NCBI RefSeq assembly: GCF_900168295.1
Contig: NZ_FVZL01000001.1
Span: forward strand, 768,134-832,133
Source of the DNA: Arthrobacter sp. P2b
GTDB lineage: Bacteria > Actinomycetota > Actinomycetes > Actinomycetales > Micrococcaceae
Direction of reading: 5' to 3'
DNA: 64,000 nucleotides
This document shows positions 43,377 to 52,688 of the stretch, piece by piece. Position numbers and translations under genes: made by a program. Each line of letters begins with the position of its first letter. Position 1 is the stretch's first letter. The notes beneath the pieces are model-generated. The model was not told the origin of the DNA, ran no database searches, and saw only the letters and a program-made list of their open reading frames with translations.

Positions 43377-44570
43377 TCAGCTGGTGGCTGCCCAGCCGCA
43401 GCCCCAGGGCTGCAGGCCGCGCTGTGCGTAGACGCGGTTGGCGATGTCGATCTGCTGGGCTTTCGTCGCCAGGCTGGCGTTCGGCGCATAGGCTCCGCCG
43501 CCGGATCCGATCCAAGTCTGGATATCGAACTGCAGGCCGCCGTAGTAGCCGTTGCCGGTGTTGATGCTCCAGTTTCCGCCGGATTCGCACTGGGCAATCT
43601 TGTCCCACATGGCTTCGTTCATGATGGCGGGGGCTGCTGCGCCGGTGTTGGTGCCGGCCGCGGGGGCCGGAGCTGCCTGGGCCACCGGCTTCGGCTTGGT
43701 GCCGACCGTAATCTTCTCAGCAACAGGCTGGACGGATACCGTCTCCGAAACCAGGGTGCGCGACGCTTCGCGGCCATCCACCAGAACCAGTTTGTAGGTC
43801 TTTTCGATCTTTCCGGCAGAACCTGCCTGGGTGACTTCCTGTTCGCCCTTCAGAAGCTCGGCGCTCTCCGTGGTGACCTTTTCGAAAGGAACCTCGTCGG
43901 TGGTCACGGCGGTCTGGGCGTTATCCACGCGGGAGACCTTGATCACCATGTTGTTTACCACGTGGGCGTTGGCGGGCTGGGAAGTGCGGTCGTTGGCGCC
44001 GAGGGTCAGGCCGGCGTCTTCCAGAACCTTGCCAACCGTGGCTGCGGTGGTGGTGGCGGTATCCACCTTGCCGTCGGCGACGATGCTGACGGTCTTGGGA
44101 GTGGAGATCGAGACGAAGGATCCCGCGACGGCGAGCTGCGCGTCCTTGGGAACCGAAACGGACGATGCGCTGGCAACGCCAAGCTCGGTCACCAGGCCTG
44201 CCACGTCCTGGGCGTTGGTGTTGACGGTCTTCTCTGCCCCGTCCAGGCTCACCTTGACCTCTTTGGCCTGGTTGACGTTGATGACGGTGCCGTTCCGGAC
44301 CGAGGCGTCGATGGCCGGGGAGACCCGGTCGGTGGGCTTGAGCTCAAGGTTGGCGCTCTTAACCACCTGGCCCACGGTACCGCCGAAGGTCTGCACGGAC
44401 GTGACTTTGCCGTCGACATTGAGCGTGACAGTTTTGTTATTGCCGACGAAGGCTACGAGCCCCACCACCAGCGCGCAAAGCACCAGCAACTGGGCGCCAA
44501 CTTTGATAAAGCTGAACTTGCCGTCCGTTGTGAAGAACTTGACCACGATTGCCCATAACTTTAGGTCCAT
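43377..44570 (-). CDS. rpfB: Resuscitation-promoting factor, RpfB-like (DUF348/G5/Rpf)
   Basis: About 397 residues: an N-terminal signal/anchor helix near residues 22-42 (VGAQLLVLCALVVGLVAFV), three DUF348 repeats (for example VTLNVDGKVTSVQTFGGTVGQV), a G5 domain and a C-terminal Rpf domain (MWDKIAQCESGGNWSINTGNGYYGG...PWGCGW) with the catalytic glutamate in CESGG and the disulfide pair. Rpf proteins cleave peptidoglycan and promote growth from dormancy. I chose ATG 44570; no strong ribosome site is visible, and a GTG 24 nt inside is an alternative. A full intrinsic terminator lies just upstream (see leader). Confidence 0.9.
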   Translation of the reverse strand: MDLKLWAIVVKFFTTDGKFSFIKVGAQLLVLCALVVGLVAFVGNNKTVTLNVDGKVTSVQTFGGTVGQVVKSANLELKPTDRVSPAIDASVRNGTVINVNQAKEVKVSLDGAEKTVNTNAQDVAGLVTELGVASASSVSVPKDAQLAVAGSFVSISTPKTVSIVADGKVDTATTTAATVGKVLEDAGLTLGANDRTSQPANAHVVNNMVIKVSRVDNAQTAVTTDEVPFEKVTTESAELLKGEQEVTQAGSAGKIEKTYKLVLVDGREASRTLVSETVSVQPVAEKITVGTKPKPVAQAAPAPAAGTNTGAAAPAIMNEAMWDKIAQCESGGNWSINTGNGYYGGLQFDIQTWIGSGGGAYAPNASLATKAQQIDIANRVYAQRGLQPWGCGWAATS

Positions 44571-44813
44571 CCGGGCACGGGGATCGCGCAATAAAATGCC
44601 CGGCACCGCCTTGCATGAGGCAGTCCGGGCACCGTTGCGCCGCCACACTTCGCGCAACGGTCAGGCCGGAACAAGGTCCGGCACATCGTGCTGCAGAAAG
44701 AAGTGAATTACCCGCTGGCCTTCCCCGACCCCGGCTAATAGTTCTTCACTGTAACCGTAGCGTTATAAAGGGACCAACAATTTTGCATACCAGGTATTCC
44801 TTGGGGTGAGCAA
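44571..44813 (-). promoter_or_regulatory. rpfB promoter and long structured leader
   Basis: A candidate promoter on the minus strand has -35 TTGCTC (44813-44808) and -10 TATGCA (44789-44784), 18 nt apart. The resulting leader would be about 205 nt. It holds a paired segment AGTGAA (44750-44745) with TTCACT (44707-44702) enclosing a G-rich loop (CCGGGG, GGGG, GGCC, GGG), then GTTGCGC/GCGCAAC, then an intrinsic terminator. This layout is that of a riboswitch or other attenuator. Confidence 0.55.
44590..44631 (-). terminator. Intrinsic terminator inside the rpfB leader (attenuator)
   Basis: In the mRNA, TGCCCGG pairs with CCGGGCA and ACTGCCT with AGGCGGT (one bulged G, one G-U), a 14-bp stem with a CATGCA loop, directly followed by TTTTATT. 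It ends 20 nt before the rpfB ATG at 44570, leaving no room for another promoter. Confidence 0.75.
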
Positions 44814-44826
44814 CAAAGCTGTTTCG

Positions 44827-45732
44827 TTACACCCAGGATCCGTACGCCCGCACGGTATTTTCGCTGATACCGGCGCACAGCGAGGCCAGGTCGGTATTTG
44901 TCAATTCAGCCATGGCACGCACCGTGTAGGGCACCATGTAGCTCGCGTTCGGCCGGCCCCGGTGCGGGTGGGGTGTGAGGAAGGGAGCATCGGTTTCCAC
45001 CAGGACCAACGCAGGATCGGCGACGGCCAGCGCGGCACGCAGGTTTGTGGCGTTCCGGAAGGTGAGTGTTCCCGCGAAGGACATCCACCAGCCCTCCTGG
45101 TTGCAGACTGCGGCCAGCTCCTCATCACCCGAGAAGCAGTGGAACACCACCCGCTCCGGTGCGCCTTCCTCCCGCAGGACCTGCACCACGTCACTGTGCG
45201 CGTCACGGTCGTGGATCTGCAGTGTGAGGCCCAGGCGCTTGGCAATGTCGATATGGCGGCGGAAGGAGTATTTCTGGTGGACCAGGCCTTCGCCTTCGGT
45301 ACGGAAGAAGTCCAGGCCGGTCTCCCCGATGGCCCTGATGCGCGGGTGGGCTGCCAGCTGCTCGATTTCAGCGAGCGCCTCTTCCAGCCCGCCGCGGGCC
45401 GCGTAGCGGGGGGCATCGTTGGGGTGCAGGGCAACAGCCCCGAGGAGCCGTTCGTCCTGGTCCACCGCCTGCACGGTGAAACGGGAGGACTCGAGGTCGC
45501 AGCCCACCTGCACCGCACCCTGGACACCCACCGCGGCGGCTGCATCCAGGGCGGCCTTAATGCCCACGGGCGCCTTCCCGTCGGGAAAATCGAGGTGGGT
45601 GTGGTTGTCCATGACCGGCACCGGCAGGGGTTCCGGGGCGGGCGGGAACTCGCGCTTCCTGCCGTTCTCAGGATCGGGTGCGTCCCCGGCAACGGGGCTG
45701 CGGTAAGCGTCGGGGATCAGCGTGTTGCACAT
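44827..45732 (-). CDS. tatD: TatD-family metal-dependent hydrolase (DNase)
   Basis: A 301-residue TIM-barrel hydrolase. The metal motifs are MDNHTHLDF, GETGLDFF, LQIHDRDAH, FHCFSGD and ETDAPFLTPHPHRG. Residues 1-40 are a variable extension. TatD proteins are 3'-5' DNases, also called YcfH/YabD. The usual neighbour metG does not follow; instead a divergent MoxR operon starts 165 nt away. Confidence 0.92.
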   Translation of the reverse strand: MCNTLIPDAYRSPVAGDAPDPENGRKREFPPAPEPLPVPVMDNHTHLDFPDGKAPVGIKAALDAAAAVGVQGAVQVGCDLESSRFTVQAVDQDERLLGAVALHPNDAPRYAARGGLEEALAEIEQLAAHPRIRAIGETGLDFFRTEGEGLVHQKYSFRRHIDIAKRLGLTLQIHDRDAHSDVVQVLREEGAPERVVFHCFSGDEELAAVCNQEGWWMSFAGTLTFRNATNLRAALAVADPALVLVETDAPFLTPHPHRGRPNASYMVPYTVRAMAELTNTDLASLCAGISENTVRAYGSWV

Positions 45733-45897
45733 CCCTCCAGCCTAACTGCGGAGGTTGGCCCCATTTTTGCCGGAACTCTCTGTCAGCTGCGGCAGTTGTG
45801 TTAGTAGTCTGGTACGGACAGATGCGAACGCCCACCGACGGGCGAAGGCAGGCTTACTTGTCCCGTCCAGGCGAGACCCCGGGCTGAAAGGTTGCCG

Positions 45898-47022
45898 ATG
45901 GAATCCCACCGACGTACTGCCAACGATGTGAGCGCTGCTACCGGCAACCTGGCCGGCGTCCCGGACCCCGTCAGCCGCCTGAACGGGCACCGTCCGGCGG
46001 CGATGGACGGTGAGTCTTTCCACGCGGCAAGCCAGCGCATCCTGACAACGGTGAACACGGTAATCGATGGGAAATCGGATGCTGCAAAGCTGGCACTGAC
46101 TGTCCTGCTGGCGCAGGGCCACCTGCTGCTCGAGGACGTACCCGGCGTCGGGAAGACCCTCCTGGCCAAGACGCTGGCCCGGACCATCGACTGCACCGTC
46201 AACCGCATCCAGTTCACCCCTGACCTGCTGCCCTCCGACGTCACCGGGGTGTCCATCTACAACCAGGCGTCAAGGCTGTTCGAGTTCCGGCCCGGCGCGG
46301 TTTTCGCGAACATCGTCATCGGCGACGAAATCAACCGCGCGTCCGCCAAAACCCAGTCCGCCCTCCTCGAGTGCATGGAGGAGCACCAGGTCACCGTGGA
46401 CGGCAACTCCTACCGGCTCGACGAGCCGTTCATGGTGGTTGCCACCCAGAATCCCATTGAGATGGAAGGAACCTATCCTCTGCCGGAGGCGCAGCGGGAC
46501 CGGTTCATGGCACGGATCTCCATGGGCTACCCGGACAAGGACGCCGAGATCGAGATGCTCGAAACACATCAGGCCACCTCTCCGCTGGCCAAGGTCGCCG
46601 CTGTGGTAACCACGGCCGACGTGGCCGCCATGATCGCCAGCGTCCAGCAGGTCTATGTTTCGCAGGCGGTCAAGGAGTACACGGTTTCGGTGGGCAGGGC
46701 CACCCGGGAAAGCCCCCTCCTCCGGCTGGGCGCGAGCCCCCGTTCCATGCTGCAGCTGTTGCGTGCAGCGAAGGCCACTGCCGCCCTTGACGGCCGGGAC
46801 TTCGTTTTGCCCGATGACGTGCTCCAGGTGGCAGAGGCCGTCCTGGCGCACCGCATCATCCTGGACCGGAAGGCGGCCGGAGCGGGCGAGACTCCGCACA
46901 GCGTCCTGCGGGGCATCCTGTCGCGCCTGCCCGTTCCGCACACGCCGGCCGAGCCTGCCCGGCAGCCCAGGTCCACCGGCAGGAGCCCTGCCCCGGTGGC
47001 CGGCGTGGGCAGGAACCACTAG
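45898..47022 (+). CDS. MoxR-family AAA+ ATPase
   Basis: A 374-residue AAA+ ATPase with Walker A VPGVGKTLLAK (near residue 81), Walker B IVIGDEINRASAKTQ, sensor-1 VATQNPIEMEGTYPLPEAQRDRF and a C-terminal lid. MoxR ATPases act as chaperones for proteins coded next to them; here those are a DUF58 protein and a transglutaminase. ATG 45898 has AAAGG 6 nt upstream; a TTG at 45892 is an alternative. The 3' end is Pro/Arg-rich. The DUF58 gene starts 8 nt later. Confidence 0.93.
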   Translation: MESHRRTANDVSAATGNLAGVPDPVSRLNGHRPAAMDGESFHAASQRILTTVNTVIDGKSDAAKLALTVLLAQGHLLLEDVPGVGKTLLAKTLARTIDCTVNRIQFTPDLLPSDVTGVSIYNQASRLFEFRPGAVFANIVIGDEINRASAKTQSALLECMEEHQVTVDGNSYRLDEPFMVVATQNPIEMEGTYPLPEAQRDRFMARISMGYPDKDAEIEMLETHQATSPLAKVAAVVTTADVAAMIASVQQVYVSQAVKEYTVSVGRATRESPLLRLGASPRSMLQLLRAAKATAALDGRDFVLPDDVLQVAEAVLAHRIILDRKAAGAGETPHSVLRGILSRLPVPHTPAEPARQPRSTGRSPAPVAGVGRNH

Positions 47023-47030
47023 GCGGACCC

Positions 47031-48494
47031 ATGGCGCTGCTCGACAGACTGCCACGGCACCTCTTCACCCAGCGCGGCTGGGGAATGCTGGGGGCCGGCG
47101 CTGCTGCCCTCGCGGCCGCCCACGTCATGGGGCGGCGGGATCTCCTGACGCTCAGTGTCCTGTTGCTGGTCCTCCCCCTGGTTTCGCTGGCCGGCATCCG
47201 CCTGGTGAAGCCCCGCTTCCGCGTGTACCGCGAGTTCAATCCGTCCCCGGTGGAGACGTCTTCCCCCACCACCGTGCGGCTGGCGGTGGCCCGGACGGGA
47301 ACCGCAAGCGGCCGGGCCACCATGGAGGAACGGCTGCCGCCCCGCTTCGGCGAGTCTCCCGTGTTCCGGTTCCCCTCCCGCTCAGCCACCGGCGGAACAA
47401 GCCGCTACGAATACCACCTGCGATCCGCCCAGCGCGGCCAGTTCAGGATCGGCCCTGTCACGGCCGAGTTCACGGACCCGTTCGGGCTCTCACTGCACCG
47501 CCAGGCCATTGACGACGGCGACACGCTCACCGTGACGCCTGCCGCCGTCGTCCTTCCCCTGACGGGGCTCGCCGGAGCCCGGGGAAACGACGGCGTCACC
47601 GCCACCAGAATCCGCGCAAACCCCAGCGACGACGACGTGATGACCCGTGAATACCGCCACGGCGACCCCATGCGCCGCGTCCACTGGGCAGCCACCGCCC
47701 GCCACGGTGCCCTGATGGTCCGCCAGGAGGAATCCGTCACGACGCCCGAGGCAACGATCGTCCTGGACCACCGGTTCATGGCGTTCTCCGGCGGGTCCCC
47801 GCCCACTTTGGCGGGACTGGCCGCGCAGGACAGCCATTCCATGGTCACCAGCGAAACCTTTGAATGGTCGGTAGTAGCGGCCATGTCCATCAGCGCCCAC
47901 CTTGCAGAACGCAACTACGGCCTGCGCCTGCTGGACACGCGCGGGGAACCGGCCTTCCTTCATTCGCACTCGTCACCGGATCCCGAGGCCGAGGAGTACA
48001 GCGGCGCCTCCGGGCTCCAGTCCATTGCCGAGAGCCTCGCGGCCATCCAGCTCACCGGGCCACATCATCAGCGGCGCGATGCCAGGCTTCGGGAAATCGT
48101 GGGGCGCGAAGCACCTGGTCCCGAGCTTTTTGGCTCCCGGCACACCAGCGGCCAGGACGCCGGGCCCCCTTCCTTTGACGACCAACTGATGGACAAGCTG
48201 TCCGCGCACCGCATGCGCGGCCCCCTGATTGCCGTGCTCGGGAGGATTTCTCCGGAGGAGGCGCTGGCCCTGGCCCCTGCCGCCGGCTACGGAACCAACG
48301 CCTTTGCCATCGTTGTTGTGGAGAAGCCCGCCGAGTACTCCGTTGTCCTCGAGGCCCTCCGGCAGGGTGGCTGGCGGGCGGTGGCCGTTCCGCCGTCGGT
48401 CCCGGTGACCGCCGCCTGGGGCCAGTTTGACCAGGACGTTGAATTGCCGGCGCCAACAGCGGAAGTCCGGCGCGGAGCGGGGGTGGCGCGATGA
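47031..48494 (+). CDS. DUF58-domain protein
   Basis: A 487-residue protein with two N-terminal membrane helices (GAGAAALAAAHVMG and LLTLSVLLLVLPLVSLAG), a beta-rich region, and the DUF58 motif TREYRHGDPMRRVHWAATARHGALMVRQEE near residues 203-232. A von Willebrand-type segment follows (TIVLDHRFMAF). It is the middle gene of the MoxR-DUF58-transglutaminase operon, presumed to be the MoxR client. The stop overlaps the next ATG by 4 nt. Confidence 0.88.
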   Translation: MALLDRLPRHLFTQRGWGMLGAGAAALAAAHVMGRRDLLTLSVLLLVLPLVSLAGIRLVKPRFRVYREFNPSPVETSSPTTVRLAVARTGTASGRATMEERLPPRFGESPVFRFPSRSATGGTSRYEYHLRSAQRGQFRIGPVTAEFTDPFGLSLHRQAIDDGDTLTVTPAAVVLPLTGLAGARGNDGVTATRIRANPSDDDVMTREYRHGDPMRRVHWAATARHGALMVRQEESVTTPEATIVLDHRFMAFSGGSPPTLAGLAAQDSHSMVTSETFEWSVVAAMSISAHLAERNYGLRLLDTRGEPAFLHSHSSPDPEAEEYSGASGLQSIAESLAAIQLTGPHHQRRDARLREIVGREAPGPELFGSRHTSGQDAGPPSFDDQLMDKLSAHRMRGPLIAVLGRISPEEALALAPAAGYGTNAFAIVVVEKPAEYSVVLEALRQGGWRAVAVPPSVPVTAAWGQFDQDVELPAPTAEVRRGAGVAR

Positions 48495-50971
48495 CCATGG
48501 CCCCGGCCCGGACCCCCGGCACCGGCAAACAGCCTGCTTCCCCGGCGGGAACATCCGCGGGGCGGCCAAGGGTTGGCGCGTTTCCGTGGGCCATGGCCGC
48601 CTCCATTGCCGTCGCTGTCTGCGGTGCTGCCCTGTCCTTGAACGGGGTGCTGAGGGGCTGGGCCTGGTACTGGCCGGTGCTCACCACAGTGCTGGTGGTA
48701 AGTTTCACCCTCGCCGCGCTGCGCGCCGTCCGGGCCCAACCACTGCTGGTGACCGCCGGCGGCTTCCTGTCCCTGGGCGCCATCCTCACCCTGACGTTCT
48801 TCCGCGGATCCAGCCTGCTGGGGCTGATCCCCACCGGCGCCACCTTTACCGAACTGCAGCGGCTGGTCCGCCGTGCCAGCGAAACCGTGCTGGCCGAAAC
48901 CGCACCCGTGGCACCCAACGTGGGGATCGTGATGGTGATCTGCGCGGTGTTGGGTTTGGCGGTCATCCTGGTGGACGCGCTGGCAGTACCCCTCGGCATG
49001 CCGGCAGCCACCGGCGTGGGCCTGCTGGCCATCCTGGTGGTGCCGGCCATGATCAAGCCGCAGAGCGTGGGCTTCTTTGGTTTTACCGTCGCTGTCGCCG
49101 GGTACCTGATGATCCTTGCCTGCAGCCAGTGGTTCGCGCCGGATGCCCGCACGCAGGCGGACTCGGCCCGCAACCCGGGGCAGGTCCGGCGGGCGGCGTT
49201 GACGGGCTCCGCTGCGCTTGCTGCCACCCTGCTGGTTCCGCTTGCCATCCCGGGATTCGACCAGGGCACCTTCCCGCAGGGTTCCCGGCTCAACCCCTGG
49301 GGCACCTCCACGGGCCTGAACCCGATGATTACCCTCGGGAACAGCCTGCGGACACCGGACGGAAGCGGGCGGATCACGTACGCCACCAACGCCTCCGTCC
49401 CGCTGTACCTGCGGTCTGTCACCGTGGACCACTTCGACGGCGAATCCTGGGGCCCGGACGACCGGAACGCATCGCGGCTTCCCCTGGGCGGACGGATCGA
49501 TCCCGGCTATGCAGTCCTGGCCGACGAACAGCTGCAGCAAGTGACCGCGATCGATACCGGGACCTTCACCAGCCCCTATCTGCCTGTGCCCTACGCCCCC
49601 GAAACGGTGCGCGGGCTGGACGGACGGTGGACCTGGGATCCCGCCACCTTGAGCATCAAGGGGACGGACGTCAGCTCCCGGCGGCAGGAGTACGTTGTAA
49701 CGTCCTCAGTGCCCAAACTGTCGGCAGGGCTGCTGGCCCAATCATCCAGCGGGGTGCGGGACATCCCCGACGATTTCACCAGGGTCCCGGGCAACGTCCC
49801 GGAGATTGTCAGGACCACGGCCGGCACGGTGGCCGGGTCCGCCAGCTCACCCTATGAAAAAGCGATGGCCATCCAGCGGTTCCTCCGGTCGGCGGAGTTC
49901 ACCTACTCGCTGCAGTCACCGGTGCAAAACGGCTACGACGGGAACGGGCTCTCGGTCCTGGCCGACTTCCTGGACCAAAAGAGCGGCTACTGCATCCACT
50001 ACGCGTCGGCAATGGCGGTCATGGCACGGCTGGAAGGGATCCCCAGCCGTATCGCCGTGGGTTATGCCCCGGGACGGCTGACAGGTGCCACGGTGACGGT
50101 GGCAGGCCAGGGTACGCTGCCCGAGTTCGAGGTGGACGCCCGCGATGCCCATGCGTGGCCGGAGCTGTACTTCCAGGGCCTGGGCTGGGTACCTTTCGAG
50201 CCCACACCCTCCCGCGGCGTGGTCCCCGAATATGCCACGGACTCGTCCGCCCCGACTGCCCCCGGGTCGCTTGACAACAATGACGACCTGATTCCCGACG
50301 CCACTCCGGCCCCCGCCCCGGTGCCCAGTGCCACGCCGCTTCCGGCCCCGGGGACAGGCGGTGGCAGCGACGATGGCCTGCAGCTCCTGCCATGGCTGTT
50401 CGGGGCCGGCGGAGTCCTGGGCGTTGCACTCCTGGCCGCGTCGCCGCATCTGGTCCGGACCGCCATCCGTGCCCGGCGCCTCCGCCCAAGGGATCCCGGG
50501 GACGCCGTCCCCCTGGCCTGGACTGAAATGCTGGACCTGGGCACCGACTACGGCGTAGCCCCGGGCTCCAGCGAGACCCCGCGGGCCTATTCCACGCGGC
50601 TGCGTGGGCATCTGGGGGAACCCGGCGGGATGGACGAGGCGGCCCACCGCGCCGCGGTTGCACTCACCGCAGGCTTCGAGCGGCACAGGTTCGGCCCGCC
50701 CCCGCCGTCAGCCGGCGGACAGGATGCGGACGACGGCGGACGGACCGGGACAGGCGCAAAAGGCGGCGCCGCGTCCGGGCAGCTGGCTGCCTTGGAGCTC
50801 GCGTTGCGCGCCAATGCCACCCTGCCGCAGAGGCTTCGGGCCGCGTGGCTTCCACCGTCCGTGATGGGACGGCTGGGGCGGATCATTGCCGCGCCCTTCA
50901 GGGCCGCCGGACGGGCGTTGGCTGTAACGGCAAAAGCCGCCGCACGCTCCTGGCCCGTGCGTTCACGGTAG
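48491..50971 (+). CDS. Transglutaminase-like membrane protein (TgpA family)
   Basis: An 826-residue protein: an N-terminal block of about six helices (DUF3488), a large extracytoplasmic part with the transglutaminase core (catalytic Cys501 in GYCIHYASAMAVMARLEGIPSR, His554 in DARDAHAWPEL), a Pro-rich linker near residues 590-620, one more helix (LLPWLFGAGGVLGVALLAA) and a DUF4129-like C-terminus. TgpA proteins are thought to crosslink or cleave peptide bonds at the envelope; the substrate is not known. Translation is coupled to DUF58 by ATGA. Confidence 0.87.
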   Translation: MTMAPARTPGTGKQPASPAGTSAGRPRVGAFPWAMAASIAVAVCGAALSLNGVLRGWAWYWPVLTTVLVVSFTLAALRAVRAQPLLVTAGGFLSLGAILTLTFFRGSSLLGLIPTGATFTELQRLVRRASETVLAETAPVAPNVGIVMVICAVLGLAVILVDALAVPLGMPAATGVGLLAILVVPAMIKPQSVGFFGFTVAVAGYLMILACSQWFAPDARTQADSARNPGQVRRAALTGSAALAATLLVPLAIPGFDQGTFPQGSRLNPWGTSTGLNPMITLGNSLRTPDGSGRITYATNASVPLYLRSVTVDHFDGESWGPDDRNASRLPLGGRIDPGYAVLADEQLQQVTAIDTGTFTSPYLPVPYAPETVRGLDGRWTWDPATLSIKGTDVSSRRQEYVVTSSVPKLSAGLLAQSSSGVRDIPDDFTRVPGNVPEIVRTTAGTVAGSASSPYEKAMAIQRFLRSAEFTYSLQSPVQNGYDGNGLSVLADFLDQKSGYCIHYASAMAVMARLEGIPSRIAVGYAPGRLTGATVTVAGQGTLPEFEVDARDAHAWPELYFQGLGWVPFEPTPSRGVVPEYATDSSAPTAPGSLDNNDDLIPDATPAPAPVPSATPLPAPGTGGGSDDGLQLLPWLFGAGGVLGVALLAASPHLVRTAIRARRLRPRDPGDAVPLAWTEMLDLGTDYGVAPGSSETPRAYSTRLRGHLGEPGGMDEAAHRAAVALTAGFERHRFGPPPPSAGGQDADDGGRTGTGAKGGAASGQLAALELALRANATLPQRLRAAWLPPSVMGRLGRIIAAPFRAAGRALAVTAKAAARSWPVRSR

Positions 50972-51006
50972 GGCGGGCGGCGGCTCCAGTTGGTGCCGTC
51001 CGGGGA

Positions 51007-52506
51007 TTACCCGGCGTAGGGGTCGGCGATGCCGATGTACTGGGTGTAGAGGTATTCCTCGATGCCTTCGAGGCCGCCTTCGCGGCCCAGCCCGGACTGC
51101 TTGACGCCGCCAAAGGGTGCGGCGGCGTTGGAGATGACGCCGGCGTTCAGGCCGAGCATGCCGGTTTCGAGCTTTTCGCCCATCCGGATGCCGCGGTTGA
51201 GGTCCTTGGTGAAGACGTAGGCCACCAGCCCGTATTCGGTGTTGTTTGCCAGGCGCACGGCGTCGTCCTCGCTGCTGAAGGTGATGATCGGTGCCACCGG
51301 CCCGAAGATCTCCTCGGACAGGATGCGGGTGCCTTCGGTGACGCCCGAGAGGATGGTGGGCTGGTAGAAGTAGCCCGGGCCCTCCACCGGTCCGCCGCCC
51401 AGGACGGCCTTTGCGCCGGAGGCAACGGCGTCGGAGACCAGCTCGTGGACCTTGTCCCGGCTCTTGGCGTCGATCAGCGGGCCCACCTTGGACTCCGGCT
51501 CGGTGCCCCGGGCGGTGGTCATCTCCTTCATCTTCGCGGCGAACTTCTCCGCGAACTCGGCTGCCACGGATTCGTGGACGATGAAGCGGTTGGCCGCGGT
51601 GCAGGCCTCGCCCATGTTCCGGAGCTTCGCGAGCATGGCGCCGGCGACGGCGGCATCCAGGTCGGCGTCCTCGAAGACGACGAAGGGGGCGTTGCCGCCC
51701 AGTTCCATGGAAGTGCGCAGCACGGTCTCGGACGCGTCAGCCAGCAGGCGGCGGCCCACCTCTGTGGAACCGGTGAAGGACAGCTTCCGGAGCCGGGCGT
51801 CCTTGATCAGCGGGCCCGTTGTGGCGCCGGCGGTGGAGGTGGGGATGACGTTCAGGACACCGGCGGGCAGGCCGGCTTCCTGCATCACGGCGGCGAACAG
51901 CTGGGAGGTCAGCGGGGTGAGGTTCGCTGACTTCAGGACCATGGTGCAGCCGGCCGCGACGGCCGGGGCGATCTTGCGGGTGGCCATGGCCAGCGGGAAG
52001 TTCCACGGGGTGATCAGCAGGCAGGGGCCAACGGGCTTCTTGGTGACCAGGAGCCGGGACTTGCCGTCCGGGGACACCGAGTAGCGGCCGAAAGCACGGA
52101 CGGCTTCCTCGGAGAACCAGCGCAGGAATTCGGCACCATAGGTCACCTCACCGCGGGCTTCGGCGAGCGGCTTGCCCATTTCCATGGTCATCAGGAGTGC
52201 GAAGTCCTCGGCGCGTTCGGTCACCAGGTCAAAAGCCCGGCGCAGGATTTCGCCGCGTTCACGCGGCGGGACCTTCGCCCAGGACTCCTGCGCGGCAGCG
52301 GCGGCGTCCAGCGCCGCGGCGCCATCCTCGGCGCCGGCGTCGGCAATGCTGAGCAGGACGTTCCCGGTGGCGGGATCCTCGACGTCGAAGGTCTTGCCGG
52401 AGGCGGCGGCGCGCCACTCACCATTAATCAGCAGTCCGGTGGGGACAGAGGCCAGAAGCCGGCTTTCGCGGTCCGCGGTAACGGCTGGCTGTGCAGTGAC
52501 AGTCAC
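51007..52506 (-). CDS. gabD: NAD(P)-dependent succinate-semialdehyde dehydrogenase
   Basis: A 499-residue aldehyde dehydrogenase of the GabD type. Visible motifs: PWNFPLAMATRKIAPA, the NAD motif FTGSTEVGRRL, the general base in MELGGNAPF, and the catalytic Cys in GEACTAANRF. It oxidises succinate semialdehyde from GABA breakdown to succinate; other semialdehydes are possible. It is convergent with the transglutaminase gene and not in an operon with others. Confidence 0.9.
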   Translation of the reverse strand: MTVTAQPAVTADRESRLLASVPTGLLINGEWRAAASGKTFDVEDPATGNVLLSIADAGAEDGAAALDAAAAAQESWAKVPPRERGEILRRAFDLVTERAEDFALLMTMEMGKPLAEARGEVTYGAEFLRWFSEEAVRAFGRYSVSPDGKSRLLVTKKPVGPCLLITPWNFPLAMATRKIAPAVAAGCTMVLKSANLTPLTSQLFAAVMQEAGLPAGVLNVIPTSTAGATTGPLIKDARLRKLSFTGSTEVGRRLLADASETVLRTSMELGGNAPFVVFEDADLDAAVAGAMLAKLRNMGEACTAANRFIVHESVAAEFAEKFAAKMKEMTTARGTEPESKVGPLIDAKSRDKVHELVSDAVASGAKAVLGGGPVEGPGYFYQPTILSGVTEGTRILSEEIFGPVAPIITFSSEDDAVRLANNTEYGLVAYVFTKDLNRGIRMGEKLETGMLGLNAGVISNAAAPFGGVKQSGLGREGGLEGIEEYLYTQYIGIADPYAG

Positions 52507-52688
52507 GATGACTCCCTCGTCAGTAGGGTTGTTGCAGCCCTGCGGCGGCGGCCGGAGTGACCGGGCTCATCAGGCTGATTAACTGTCAGACTACTGCGGG
52601 CCACCGCCCCGGTCTACGCCGCGGCGCACTGCCCCAACGCCGTTCTCCTGTGCATCTGCACAGCAGCAACCCGGCCCGTCGGCTACCG

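Noticed and set aside
44571..44657. Upstream start of rpfB at 44657 (MREVWRR...)
   Set aside because: That extension would translate through the terminator hairpin and adds a segment unlike other Rpf N-termini; ATG 44570 puts the signal anchor in the usual place.
44571..44813. Canonical ydaO (c-di-AMP) riboswitch
   Set aside because: The conserved second-half segment (CAGCUAACC) is not found and the GGGUGAAUC element is only approximate, so I report an unassigned attenuator instead.
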